Shown: in pieces, positions 41,320-50,533 of the stretch | Layout of the letters: each line of letters begins with the position of its first letter | Position numbering within the stretch: position 1 is the first letter of the stretch | Source: Lachnospira pectinoschiza | GTDB lineage: Bacteria > Bacillota > Clostridia > Lachnospirales > Lachnospiraceae | Reading direction: 5' to 3' | Assembly: GCF_020564355.1 (NCBI RefSeq) | Contig: NZ_JAJCRR010000003.1 | Span: 248,001-312,000 of the forward strand | Length of the DNA: 64,000 bases | Translations under genes and position numbers: made by a program | Notes under the pieces: model-generated | Told to the model about the DNA's origin: nothing | What the model saw: the letters and a program-made list of their open reading frames with translations, nothing else | Database searches by the model: none

Positions 41320-42297
41320 ATGAATCCGGGAAAAGTATCAAATTCGATTTTGAAGCGTTCTGTTTTAAAGCAGATAAAAAAACGTGAAGAATATGCGGCG
41401 AAACCGGCGATTGGTGTAGACTGTGCGTATATCAGCCTGCAAAAGAAAGACAAGCCTGCGGTGGTGAGTGCGGCAGCGGCTGCAACGGGGGACATTGCAG
41501 CGAAAAATCCGGTACAGCGAGCCGCCAATAATATTTATGCAGGCGGCGGAATTCCCGTGGCGGCGGAGTGCACGGTGCTTTTACCGCTGTCCGCAGAGGA
41601 GGCGAAGCTGCGGGAAATCATGGAAACGCTCCAAAAGCAGTGCGAACCGCTGGGTATCCAGATTTCCGGCGGACATACGCAGGGCAGTGCAGCGGTTTTA
41701 GAACCGGTTGTAACGGTGACGGTAATCGGGCTGTGTGACGGGAAAAATTTATCGGCGAAAAATATTCATCCGGGACAGGACGTGATTCTGACAAAGTGGA
41801 TTGGTATCAGCGGCATCCGGCAGATTATTGCAAAGAACCGCCCGGAAATTTTACGGTTTTACAGAGAAGACGTGATTGAAAAGGCACAGGGAAATGCACA
41901 GGATATGTCCGTTGGGGAAGAAGCGTTTCTTGCTGCACAGGCAGGCGTGACCGGTATGCACGATGTTTCTGAGGGTGGCATTTTTGCAGCACTGTGGGAT
42001 ATGGCAGAAGCCGGAAAAGTCGGACTGGATATTGATTTTAAAAAGATTCCGGTCAGACAGGAGATTATTGAAATTTGTGAAATTTTTGACGTAAATCCAT
42101 ATGAATTGGAATCTTGTGGTGCTTTGTTAATGACAGCGGATAACGGACATGATATAATAAAAATATTGTCTGATGCAGGAATTAAGGCATCTGTCATTGG
42201 AAGGACAACGGCAGATCACAATAAAATTTTGCGCAATGACGATGAGGTACGGTATTTGGACACACCGAACCGGGACGAGGTATATCGTTTTATATAA
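41320..42297 (+). CDS. AIR-synthase-superfamily protein (HypE/PurM/SelD-like)
   Basis: 325 residues with the two-domain plan of the PurM/HypE/ThiL/SelD superfamily: KPAIGVDCAYISL near the N-terminus, the GDIAAKNPVQRAANNIYAGG segment, SGGHTQGSAAV, DVILTKWIGISG, and HDVSEGGIFAALWDMAE, SCGALLMTADNG in the second domain. The acidic metal/ATP motif GDDA of true enzymes is replaced by GVDCA. Members activate a carboxyl or carbamoyl group with ATP. No hydrogenase or selenium genes are nearby. It is followed by an AsnC regulator and an aminotransferase. The reaction is unknown. Confidence 0.8.
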   Translation: MNPGKVSNSILKRSVLKQIKKREEYAAKPAIGVDCAYISLQKKDKPAVVSAAAAATGDIAAKNPVQRAANNIYAGGGIPVAAECTVLLPLSAEEAKLREIMETLQKQCEPLGIQISGGHTQGSAAVLEPVVTVTVIGLCDGKNLSAKNIHPGQDVILTKWIGISGIRQIIAKNRPEILRFYREDVIEKAQGNAQDMSVGEEAFLAAQAGVTGMHDVSEGGIFAALWDMAEAGKVGLDIDFKKIPVRQEIIEICEIFDVNPYELESCGALLMTADNGHDIIKILSDAGIKASVIGRTTADHNKILRNDDEVRYLDTPNRDEVYRFI

Positions 42298-42329
42298 GTC
42301 TTGGATTACAGCGAAAGGCGGATGAATGT

Positions 42330-42812
42330 ATGAGAGAAAAGATATTAAATATGCTGGAAAAAAACAGCAGAATCGATTTAAAAGACATGGCGGTTATGCT
42401 TGGCATGACAGAGGTGGAAGTCGCCAATGAAATCGCGGATATGGAAAAAGAGCATGTCATCTGCGGTTATAATACCCTGATTAACTGGGACAAGACAAGT
42501 GAAGAAAAAGTAACAGCCCTGATTGAAGTGAAAGTCACACCGCAGCGCGGATTGGGATTTGACAGCATTGCAGAGCGCATTTATAAATATGATGAGATTA
42601 CATCGGTTTATTTAATGTCCGGTGGATTTGACTTTACGGTCATTATTGAAGGCAAGACGATGAAATCAGTGGCACAGTTTGTAGCCAATAAGCTTTCACC
42701 GCTGGATTCGGTACTCAGCACATCCACACATTTTGTACTGAAAAAATATAAGGATTACGGCAGGGTATTGGATGCAGAAGAAAAAGATGAAAGGATGCTG
42801 GTGACACCATGA
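42330..42812 (+). CDS. Lrp/AsnC-family transcriptional regulator
   Basis: 160 residues. An N-terminal winged helix-turn-helix (KILNMLEKNSRIDLKDMAVM followed by LGMTEVEVANEI) is followed by an AsnC effector domain (TALIEVKVTPQRGLGFDSIA, then SGGFDFTVIIEGKTMKSVAQFV). Such proteins form octamers that sense amino acids. The stop overlaps the aminotransferase ATG by four bases, so it most likely responds to the amino acid handled by that enzyme, by analogy with other coupled pairs. Confidence 0.92.
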   Translation: MREKILNMLEKNSRIDLKDMAVMLGMTEVEVANEIADMEKEHVICGYNTLINWDKTSEEKVTALIEVKVTPQRGLGFDSIAERIYKYDEITSVYLMSGGFDFTVIIEGKTMKSVAQFVANKLSPLDSVLSTSTHFVLKKYKDYGRVLDAEEKDERMLVTP

Positions 42813-43990
42813 GAAATCCATTGTCAAAGAAAATAATCGGTATTGAACCGTCAGGAATCCGTAAATTTTTTGATATTGTCAGTGAAATGCCGGATGCGAT
42901 TTCTTTAGGTGTCGGAGAACCGGATTTTGATACACCGTGGAATGTCCGCGAAGAAGGCATTTATACGCTGGAAAAGGGAAGAACATTTTATACATCCAAT
43001 GCAGGTTTAAAAGAACTGCGTGAAGAAATCAGCCGGTATGTAAACCGCAAATATGATCTGCACTATGACCCGGTGCATGAAATTTTTGTCACGGTCGGCG
43101 GTAGTGAAGCGATTGATGTGGCACTGCGCTGTATGACAGACCCTGGCGATGAGGTGCTGATTCCGCAGCCGAGTTATGTGTCGTATCTGCCGTGTGCAGT
43201 CATGGCGGATGCCGTGCCGGTGCCGATTGAACTAAAGGCGGAAAATGATTTTAAGCTGACAAAAGAACAGCTTTTAAACAGCATTACGAATAAGACCAAG
43301 ATACTGGTACTGCCATATCCGAACAATCCGACCGGTGCAATTATGACGAAGGAAGAACTGGAAGAACTTGTTCCGGTGATTATTGAAAAGGATTTATATG
43401 TGATTTCCGATGAAATTTATGCGGAACTGACATATGGAGGGAAGCGCCACTGTTCGATTGGTTCACTGCCTGGCATGAAGGAGCGGACCATTGTGATTAA
43501 CGGCTTTTCAAAAGCATTTGCAATGACCGGATGGCGCTTAGGCTATGCCTGCGGACCGGCACCGGTTATTGAGCAGATGGTAAAACTCCACCAGTTTGCG
43601 ATTATGTGTGCGCCGACGAACAGTCAGTTTGCGGCAGTGGAAGCGTTGAAAAATTGTGACATGGAGGTTGAAATGATGGTAGAGGCATATGATCAGAGAA
43701 GACGTTTTCTGCTCAATGCCTTTAAAGAGATGGGACTGGAATGTTTTGAGCCGTATGGCGCATTTTATGTATTTCCGTCAATTAAGAAATTTGGAATGAC
43801 ATCAGAGGAATTTGCAACAAGGTTACTGAGTGAACAGAAGCTGGCAGTAGTACCGGGAACAGCTTTTGGAGCATCAGGTGAAGGCTTTGTGCGCATTTCT
43901 TATGCGTACTCCATCGAAAATTTAAAGGTGGGATTAGAAAGAATACAGAAGTTTATAGAGTCCTTGGGAGGAAATGATGGCAGAATTTAG
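42809..43990 (+). CDS. Class I/II pyridoxal-phosphate aminotransferase
   Basis: 393 residues. The N-terminus has ISLGVGEPDFDTP; the cofactor-binding parts are GGSEAIDVAL, PNNPTGA, SDEIYAELTY and the lysine motif NGFSKAFAMTGWRLGY. It resembles aromatic/branched-chain or alanine-type aminotransferases (PatA/AspC-like); the amino acid cannot be assigned. Translationally coupled to the AsnC regulator upstream, and its end overlaps the cheX start by 14 bases. The mixture of metabolism and chemotaxis genes in one unit is unusual. Confidence 0.93.
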   Translation: MRNPLSKKIIGIEPSGIRKFFDIVSEMPDAISLGVGEPDFDTPWNVREEGIYTLEKGRTFYTSNAGLKELREEISRYVNRKYDLHYDPVHEIFVTVGGSEAIDVALRCMTDPGDEVLIPQPSYVSYLPCAVMADAVPVPIELKAENDFKLTKEQLLNSITNKTKILVLPYPNNPTGAIMTKEELEELVPVIIEKDLYVISDEIYAELTYGGKRHCSIGSLPGMKERTIVINGFSKAFAMTGWRLGYACGPAPVIEQMVKLHQFAIMCAPTNSQFAAVEALKNCDMEVEMMVEAYDQRRRFLLNAFKEMGLECFEPYGAFYVFPSIKKFGMTSEEFATRLLSEQKLAVVPGTAFGASGEGFVRISYAYSIENLKVGLERIQKFIESLGGNDGRI

Positions 43991-44447
43991 CGTAGAATAT
44001 ATCAATCCTTTTTTAATGGCGGCAACCAGCGTGATTAAAGATATTTGCCAGGTCGATATGAAAATTGGCAGACCGTATGTAAAGACAACGGAGTTTGCAA
44101 GTGATTCCGTGATTATTATGATTGGTGTGACAGGAGAAGTGCGCGGACAGGTTTTAATGTCATTTCCGGAAGCACATGCGCTCCATGTAGCCTCCAAGAT
44201 GATGATGGGGATGCCGGTTACGGCACTCGACGATATGTCTGCCAGTGCGATTAATGAGCTGGGCAATATGATGATGGGAAACGCGGCAACGATTCTTTCG
44301 ACAAAAGGCATTGCCATGGATATCACACCGCCGACTTTATGCCGCGGAAATGTTTATTTAAAGCAGTCTTACAGTCAGAATATCTGTGTTCCGCTGACAA
44401 GTGATGAGATTCATATGGAACTGGATATTGCAATTAATGTGAATTAA
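43977..44447 (+). CDS. CheX-like chemotaxis phosphatase
   Basis: 156 residues. The CheC/CheX active-site motif is SASAINELGNM, with the Glu and Asn spaced as ExxN; only one copy is present, as in CheX. VEYINPFLMAATSVIKDICQ is the usual N-terminal helix and GEVRGQVLMSFPEAHA the core sheet. CheX removes phosphate from CheY to end a motor signal. Two adjacent ATGs exist; GGGAGG is better spaced from the second (43977). It overlaps the aminotransferase gene. It may serve the chemoreceptors elsewhere in this window. Confidence 0.88.
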   Translation: MAEFSVEYINPFLMAATSVIKDICQVDMKIGRPYVKTTEFASDSVIIMIGVTGEVRGQVLMSFPEAHALHVASKMMMGMPVTALDDMSASAINELGNMMMGNAATILSTKGIAMDITPPTLCRGNVYLKQSYSQNICVPLTSDEIHMELDIAINVN

Positions 44448-44529
44448 TTATAATACACGGCGGAGGCATTGACGGATAGGACGGTGCAGTTGTGTAACTG
44501 GTTGATTGCAGGATCAGAAAGGGGAAAAG

Positions 44530-45030
44530 ATGTTAAATATTGTATTACATGAACCGGAGATGCCGGCGAATACCGGAAATATCGGAAGAACGTGTGTGGC
44601 GGCGGGCGCAAGACTGCATTTGATTGAACCGCTCGGCTTTAAGTTAAATGAAAAGATGTTAAAGCGTGCCGGACTGGATTACTGGGACAAGCTGGATGTA
44701 ACGGTCTATGATGATTATGCGGATTTTCTGGAAAAGAATCCCGGCGCAAAGATTTACATGGCAACGACAAAGGCGCAGAAGACTTACTGTGATGTGTCTT
44801 ATGAGGATGACTGTTATATTATGTTTGGCAAGGAAAGTGCCGGAATTCCGGAAGAAATTCTGGTCGATAATGAGGAAACATGTATCCGTATCCCGATGAT
44901 TGGCGATATCCGTTCCCTGAATCTGTCCAATTCCGTTGCAATTGTACTGTATGAGGCTTTGCGCCAGCACAATTTTGAAACAATGAATCTGGAAGGACAT
45001 CTGCACAGATTGCACTGGAAAAGTGAATGA
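44530..45030 (+). CDS. trmL: tRNA (cytidine/uridine-34-2'-O)-methyltransferase
   Basis: 166 residues. A SpoU-family (SPOUT) enzyme: MLNIVLHEPEMPANTGNIGR opens it, then LIEPLGFKL, IMFGKESAGIPEEIL and CIRIPMIGDIRSLNLSNSVA form the knotted SAM site, and ALRQHNF the tail. It methylates the wobble ribose of leucine tRNAs. The start at 44530 follows AAGGGGAAAAG; the frame is open upstream to 44506. Confidence 0.93.
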   Translation: MLNIVLHEPEMPANTGNIGRTCVAAGARLHLIEPLGFKLNEKMLKRAGLDYWDKLDVTVYDDYADFLEKNPGAKIYMATTKAQKTYCDVSYEDDCYIMFGKESAGIPEEILVDNEETCIRIPMIGDIRSLNLSNSVAIVLYEALRQHNFETMNLEGHLHRLHWKSE

Positions 45031-45051
45031 ATATAAGAATAGCATGAAAAA

Positions 45052-45486
45052 ATGGTAGTCGTAGACATCTCTATTTTAAGAGGTACGGAATTTGTTCATC
45101 AGTTCCCTGGCGGCGTTGAAGTAACATTAGACATTCCGGCAGGCTATGAGGAAGCCAATACAAAGGTATTCCGTATGGAAGCAGACGGAACGGCAACAGA
45201 TATGCAGGCAGTCTGCAAGGACGGCAAAGCAGTCTTTGTAACCAACCATTTCAGTACCTATGTTATTGCAGAACAGGCAAAGACGGCAGAGGAAGCACCG
45301 AAGGTTGTGAATGAAAATGTTTCAACCGCACAGACCAAAGCTGCAAAAGCAGAAAATACAAAGAATGAAACCGTAAAAACAGGCGATACTGCCAATGCAG
45401 GATTATATGTAATGCTGATGGCAGTCATGTTTATCGGTGCAGGCGTTCTGGTCATCGGAAAACGTAAAGAATTATTTACAAAATAG
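45052..45486 (+). pseudogene. C-terminal fragment of a wall-anchored surface protein
   Basis: 144 codons without a ribosome binding site; an in-frame TAG lies 12 bases before the first ATG. The sequence (VTLDIPAGYEEANTKVFRM, then VFVTNHFSTYVIAEQA) is the terminal repeat-type domain of large surface proteins of this family of bacteria, followed by a Lys/Thr/Ala linker and a C-terminal membrane anchor (AGLYVMLMAVMFIGAGVLVIGKRKE, given here only as positions 114-138). The N-terminal signal peptide and most of the protein are missing, so it is likely a leftover after deletion. Confidence 0.65.
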
Positions 45487-45530
45487 AATTAGAAGCAAAA
45501 GTAAATATAAAGTTGTAAAAGACTGAAAAT

Positions 45531-45584
45531 AAAAGCCGGCGTATAAAGTAAGCAGAAAAGCAAAACTTTATACGTCGGCTTTTT
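45531..45584 (+). terminator. Terminator after the surface-protein fragment
   Basis: A stem of about 19 bp (arms 45531-45549 and 45565-45584, one G-T pair) with A4 and T5 flanks. The loop lacks the conserved word found in the neighbouring hairpin. Confidence 0.85.
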
Positions 45585-45634
45585 ACAGTGTAATATTTTC
45601 TAAAGCCAACCCCATCCCGCCCGCCGCCGTTCCA

Positions 45635-45773
45635 GTAAAAAAATCATCCGCTTTCTAAAGCCAAGTGCCACAGGCAAAAGCCATTGCCGTCCCGTTCGCC
45701 ACGCCCCGGTAAAAAAATCATCCGCGGTCCGAAGTCAAGTGCCAACGGTGAGGAACGCGGATGATTTTTTTAC
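45635..45773. repeat. Duplicated hairpin element with conserved loop in a convergent junction
   Basis: A perfect 18-bp inverted repeat (45709-45726 with 45756-45773) encloses a 29-base loop with CCGAAGTCAAGT and ACGGTGAGG, the words also found in the loop at 3243-3273. An upstream copy of the left arm (45635-45651) is followed by a degenerate loop (AAGCCAAGTGCCA) but no right arm. The right arm ends three bases before the stop of the histidine kinase gene, so the hairpin also serves as its terminator on the minus strand. Confidence 0.85.
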
Positions 45774-45776
45774 CTA

Positions 45777-47195
45777 TTACTTACTTAAAGCCAGTGTAAA
45801 AATAAACTCTGTGCCGACGCCGACGGTGCTGACGACATCAATCGTTTCATTGTGTGCCTGTAAAATTTCCTTAGTGATAGAAAGTCCAAGGCCGGAGCCT
45901 TTTTTGTCGCGGCCGCGGGATGCATCGGATTTGTAAAAGCGGTCCCAGATTTTATCAAGACTTTCCTTTGAAATACCGGAGCCGTTGTCCTTGACGGAAA
46001 TATAGGCTTTCTCACCTTTTTCCCGCACGGAAATGTAAATCACGGAATTTTCGTGGCTGAATTTAATTGCGTTGTCGACAAGGTTGTAAATAACCTGTCC
46101 GATTTTGCTTTTATCGGCTTTGACGGAACAGGTTTCCGCGGAAAAGGTCAGCTGGAACTGAATCCGCTTCTTTTTACACGTTCCCTCAAAGGTTTCAATC
46201 GTGTGCTTGATAATCGAATTGACATCAAATACGGACAATTCAAGCCGCACGGTTTTCGGGTCTAATTCATTCAGCGTTAAAATGTTGCTTGTCAGCTTCG
46301 TCAGCCGGTCCGTTTCAAACAGTACAATATCAATATATTTTTTTGTCATTTCCGGCGGAATCGTACCGTCTGCAATGGCTTCCAGATATCCTTTAATCGA
46401 TGTCAGCGGTGAGCGGAAATCGTGGGAAATGTTGGATAGGAACTTCTGCTGGAACTGGTCGGATTCGTCCAGCTTTGATGCCATATAATTTAAGGAAGCG
46501 GACAGCCGTCCGATTTCATCAATATCATTTTTGACATCAATTTTATAGGCGAGATTTCCTTTTCCGTATTCCTTTGTCGCTTTGATAATGCCGTTGAGCG
46601 GTTTGTGAATCTGGACAAAGTACAGTGCGATAAAGCTGAGGCTTAAAAGCATTACCATAACCAGTGTGATGTAGTTGGTATTAAAGGTTGTGTATACATT
46701 ACCGGTAATCACATTTTCATCTAAATGCACAACCACATAGCCTTTCATCGTAAAGGAGCTGGTTATCGGTGCGAAGACACTTAAACAGGTACAGTCAAGC
46801 ATACCGTAAAAATCGCCGGTCTGCGTGTGTTTTGTCCCCAGACTGGTATAATCAAAGCCATCAATGGTGTATAAAATATCTTTTGTGTTATGCTCCTGTG
46901 TATAAGCTGTATCCAGAATGATATTGCCTGCGGTGTCGATAAACATAATGCGTGTATCGTTGAGCAGGGCAACGGTCCGTAATTCGGTTTCAACGATACG
47001 CAGGTGCTCCTCACTGAAATAGTCATCGGCGTATTCACTTGAAATCGACAGTGCCTGCTTGTACAGGGCATCTGTATAGTAGTTGTAAACCTTTGCATAG
47101 TCGATGCGGTAGCTGATAAAAGTCACGCCTAAAAAGCCGAGCAGGGCAACTGCCGCATAGACAAAAAGGTATTTGGTTAAAAGATTAAATTTCAT
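45777..47195 (-). CDS. Sensor histidine kinase, PhoR/VicK-like
   Basis: 472 residues. Membrane helices at about 8-28 and 160-182 flank an extracellular sensor of about 130 residues; a HAMP domain follows (to about 240). The H-box is FLSNISHDFRSPLTSIKGYL (phospho-His), the N-box VIYNLVDNAIKFS, and the G-boxes DNGSGIS and GSGLGLSI. It pairs with the response regulator encoded 53 bases upstream. AAGGA lies 12 bases ahead of the ATG at 47195; an in-frame TTG at 47207 is a poorer start. The signal sensed is unknown. Confidence 0.93.
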   Translation of the reverse strand: MKFNLLTKYLFVYAAVALLGFLGVTFISYRIDYAKVYNYYTDALYKQALSISSEYADDYFSEEHLRIVETELRTVALLNDTRIMFIDTAGNIILDTAYTQEHNTKDILYTIDGFDYTSLGTKHTQTGDFYGMLDCTCLSVFAPITSSFTMKGYVVVHLDENVITGNVYTTFNTNYITLVMVMLLSLSFIALYFVQIHKPLNGIIKATKEYGKGNLAYKIDVKNDIDEIGRLSASLNYMASKLDESDQFQQKFLSNISHDFRSPLTSIKGYLEAIADGTIPPEMTKKYIDIVLFETDRLTKLTSNILTLNELDPKTVRLELSVFDVNSIIKHTIETFEGTCKKKRIQFQLTFSAETCSVKADKSKIGQVIYNLVDNAIKFSHENSVIYISVREKGEKAYISVKDNGSGISKESLDKIWDRFYKSDASRGRDKKGSGLGLSITKEILQAHNETIDVVSTVGVGTEFIFTLALSK

Positions 47196-47248
47196 AATTG
47201 AAAACAATCCTTTCCGGTGTTATGACGGTTTTATTTCATCTTTGTGGA

Positions 47249-47953
47249 TTACCGGCGTGTTACGAACTTGTAACCGATGCCCCATACCGTTTCAATCGAC
47301 CAGTTTGCGTGGTCTTTGATTTTTTCACGGATTCGCTTAATATGGACATCGACCGTCCGGGTATCTCCGATATATTCATAACCCCAGATGTGGTCTAAAA
47401 GCTGTTCCCTTGTAAAGACCTGATTCGGCGAAGAAGCCAAAAAGTAGAGCAGTTCCAGTTCCTTCGGCGGCATTTCCACCGTCTTTCCGCAGTATTGTAC
47501 GGAATAATTGCTGAGATTGATAATCAGATCCGGGTATTCCACGCACTGCACAGTTGCACCGACCGGCGCAGATTCCGCCGGCATCTGGTAGCGGCGTAAA
47601 ACTGCCTTGACGCGGGCAACCAGCTCCTTTGTTTCAAACGGTTTGATAATATAATCATCAGCCCCCAGTTCCAGTCCGAGTACCTTATCAAAGGTTTCGC
47701 CCTTGGCGGATAGCATGATAATCGGTACATTGTTGGACTTGCGGATTTCACGGCAGACTTGATAGCCGTCAATACCCGGAAGCATTAAGTCCAGTAAAAT
47801 GAGGTTCGGGCGGAAAGTGTCAAGCTGGAGCAGGGCACTTTCGCCGTCATAAACAATCTTTGTTTCAAAACATTCTTTTGTCAGATAAAGAGAAATGAGT
47901 TCTGCAATATTTTCGTCATCGTCAACAATCAGTATTTTTTGTTTTGTCGCCAT
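47249..47953 (-). CDS. OmpR/PhoB-family response regulator
   Basis: 234 residues. The receiver domain (1-120) has DDDEN, the phospho-acceptor Asp in LILLDLMLPG, a Ser in MLSAKG and the Lys in YIIKPFE. The C-terminal winged helix ends with DHIWGYEYIGDTRTVDVHIK and IETVWGIGYKF, typical of PhoB-type DNA binding. It lies between mutS2 and its kinase on the same strand; the gap to mutS2 is 15 bases, so all three may share a message. Confidence 0.95.
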   Translation of the reverse strand: MATKQKILIVDDDENIAELISLYLTKECFETKIVYDGESALLQLDTFRPNLILLDLMLPGIDGYQVCREIRKSNNVPIIMLSAKGETFDKVLGLELGADDYIIKPFETKELVARVKAVLRRYQMPAESAPVGATVQCVEYPDLIINLSNYSVQYCGKTVEMPPKELELLYFLASSPNQVFTREQLLDHIWGYEYIGDTRTVDVHIKRIREKIKDHANWSIETVWGIGYKFVTRR

Positions 47954-47968
47954 GTAAAAATCCCCCTT

Positions 47969-50338
47969 TTATTTAAAATCTACAATGGTTACACCGGTGT
48001 CGCCCTCGCCGATTTCGCCGAGACGGAACGACTTGATATAAGGAACACCGCGCAGGTAGGCGGTAACGCCGTTTCGCAGCGCACCGGTGCCTTTTCCGTG
48101 TACAATGCGTACCTGCGGAATTCTTGAAATGTACGCATCGTCTAAATATTTGTCCAGTTTGGCAACCGCTTCGTCAACGGTCAGTCCCAAAAGATTGATT
48201 TCATGGGAAATCGAAGCCGCCTTGGACATCTTGATTTTGCCGGAGCCGCCAGCCCCCTTCGGTGCTTTTTTAGCTTCTTCCGGGTCTTTGTAGCCGACAA
48301 GAATCTCTAAGTTATTGATTTTTGTCTTGGTGCTTAAACTGCCCATCTGTACGGTGATTTCGCCCTTCGGACTTGGCGGTGCGGTCACGGTGCCGATTAA
48401 GTTCATGCTTAGAACGCGCACATGTGTGCCGACTTTAAATTCGGAAATGTCGTGTGCCTTATGTGCTTTCGGCTTTGCTGCCTGGACGGAAAGTTTTTCC
48501 TGACGTTTATTCATCTTGTCACGGATGGCACTGCGCTGTTTTTCCAGTTCTTTTACGGTCATGCCGTGCTTGTTCATCGTCTTAATCGTCTGGTCGGCAT
48601 ATTCTTTGGCATCTTTTAAAATCGCCGCCGCTTCTTCGTTGGCTTTGCGCAAAATTTTGTCGCGGCGTTCATCTAACCGGTCGGATTTTGTCTTTAATTC
48701 GTCCTTTAACTGCTGGATTTCCTGCTTATAGGCATTGATTTCGGCACGTTCTTTTTCAATCGTAATGCGGCTATGCTCCAAATCGGAGAGCAGGTCTTCA
48801 AACTGTACGTCATCGGCATCCATGCGGGCAGAAGCATCTTTAATAATATAATCGGGCAGACCGAGCTTTTTGGAAATCGCAAAAGCGTTACTTTTTCCCG
48901 GAATACCGATTAATAAGCGGTAGGTTGGACGCAGGGATTCCACGTCAAATTCACAGCAGGCATTTTCCACGCCGTCCGTGGTGAGTGCATACACCTTAAT
49001 CTCGCTGTAATGTGTGGTCGCCATGGTTGTAATGCCGCGTTTGTGCAAATCATTTAAAATGGAAATGGCAAGTGCCGCACCTTCTGTCGGGTCTGTTCCC
49101 GCACCGATTTCATCAAATAAAATCAGGCTGTGTGCATCGGCTTCCTTTAAAATGCTGACCGTGTTGGTCATATGGGAAGAAAATGTACTTAAACTCTGCT
49201 CAATGCTCTGTTCATCACCGATATCGGCAAATACATTGTCAAATACGGCAAGCTCGGAGTGGTCGAGAGCCGGAATGTGCAGACCAGACTGCGCCATTAA
49301 GGTCAGCAGTCCCACGGTCTTTAAAGAAACCGTTTTACCGCCGGTATTCGGACCGGTGATAATAAGCAGATTAAAATTCTTTCCTAAATAAATGTCGATT
49401 GGCACAACCTTATGCGGGTCAATCAGCGGGTGACGTCCCTTTTTAATATTGATATAATTGTTGGTATTCATAACCGGGCAGCTGCATTTATATTGCTTGG
49501 ACATCTGTGCCTTTGCAAAAATGAAATCCAGCGTAGTCAGTACCTGGAAATCCGTTAATAGTTCATCGGTAAATTCAGATGCCTTTGCGCTTAATTCTGC
49601 AAGAATGGCTTCAATTTCAGCCTGTTCCTTTAATTCAAGCTCGCGGATATCATTGTTTAATTTGACAACCGCCGCCGGTTCGATAAAAAGAGTTGAACCG
49701 GTTGCAGACTGGTCATGCACCATGCCGGGTACCTGCGATTTGTATTCGGCTTTGACCGGAAGACAGTATCTGCCGGAGCGTGAGGTGATGACAAAATCCT
49801 GTAAGCAGTTACGCACGGAAGATGAATTTAACATCTTATTTAATTCGGTGTGAATCCGTTCAGCGGCAAGCACCTTCTGACGGCGGATACTGCGCAGATT
49901 TGCACTGGCATCATCGCTGATTTCATCTTCTGAGACAATACAGCGCTTAATTTCTGTATTTAACGGTGTCAGCGGTTCAAGTGCATGAAAATATCCCGTT
50001 AAGGAATCGGTGGTATCTTCGTAATAATTTTTTACCCTTGCAGCCGCGGTCAGCAGGGAACTGATATGCAGTAACTCTACCGTATTTAAGGAGCTGCCGA
50101 TTTCAAGACGTTTTACGGAAGCACCGATGTCGTGCACGCCGCCAAAAGAAACAGCCCCCTTTGCATAGACACGGGAAAGGGCATCACTGGTTTCTGAAAG
50201 AGCAGCGTTAATATCGTGGATGTCCGTCATCGGCACCAGCTTTTTTAAGCGTTCCTTTGCTTTATCGGAAGCCGCAAAAGATACTAAGCGGTCAATAATT
50301 TTATCATATTCAAGAGTCGTTAAAGACTTGTAATTCAT
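47969..50338 (-). CDS. mutS2: MutS2 (RqcU) ATPase with Smr domain
   Basis: 789 residues, normal length. The MutS-type ATPase has Walker A ITGPNTGGKT and Walker B LILFDEIGAGTDP; a long Glu/Lys coiled coil (about 520-620) and the C-terminal Smr nuclease domain (EINLLGLTVDEAV, VRIVHGKGTGALRNGV) follow. In Bacillus subtilis MutS2 splits collided ribosomes and feeds the RqcH/RqcP rescue path; rqcP is at 28005 in this window. It is first in a run with a two-component system and is divergent from the HtrA-like gene. Confidence 0.96.
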   Translation of the reverse strand: MNYKSLTTLEYDKIIDRLVSFAASDKAKERLKKLVPMTDIHDINAALSETSDALSRVYAKGAVSFGGVHDIGASVKRLEIGSSLNTVELLHISSLLTAAARVKNYYEDTTDSLTGYFHALEPLTPLNTEIKRCIVSEDEISDDASANLRSIRRQKVLAAERIHTELNKMLNSSSVRNCLQDFVITSRSGRYCLPVKAEYKSQVPGMVHDQSATGSTLFIEPAAVVKLNNDIRELELKEQAEIEAILAELSAKASEFTDELLTDFQVLTTLDFIFAKAQMSKQYKCSCPVMNTNNYINIKKGRHPLIDPHKVVPIDIYLGKNFNLLIITGPNTGGKTVSLKTVGLLTLMAQSGLHIPALDHSELAVFDNVFADIGDEQSIEQSLSTFSSHMTNTVSILKEADAHSLILFDEIGAGTDPTEGAALAISILNDLHKRGITTMATTHYSEIKVYALTTDGVENACCEFDVESLRPTYRLLIGIPGKSNAFAISKKLGLPDYIIKDASARMDADDVQFEDLLSDLEHSRITIEKERAEINAYKQEIQQLKDELKTKSDRLDERRDKILRKANEEAAAILKDAKEYADQTIKTMNKHGMTVKELEKQRSAIRDKMNKRQEKLSVQAAKPKAHKAHDISEFKVGTHVRVLSMNLIGTVTAPPSPKGEITVQMGSLSTKTKINNLEILVGYKDPEEAKKAPKGAGGSGKIKMSKAASISHEINLLGLTVDEAVAKLDKYLDDAYISRIPQVRIVHGKGTGALRNGVTAYLRGVPYIKSFRLGEIGEGDTGVTIVDFK

Positions 50339-50533
50339 TCATTTCTCCAATCCGGAAATGCAGGGTCTTGCAGACACGGAATCTGTGGCATTTCCGGCAC
50401 AGATTCCATTTTATTGTACCGCATTTGAAACAAAAATTCTACTATGGATATAAGAATTTACAAGTAGGTCATAAATTGTTCATAACTGTCCGTTATAATA
50501 AAATTAATTTTGCAGTTCAATAAAAGTTAGGTT

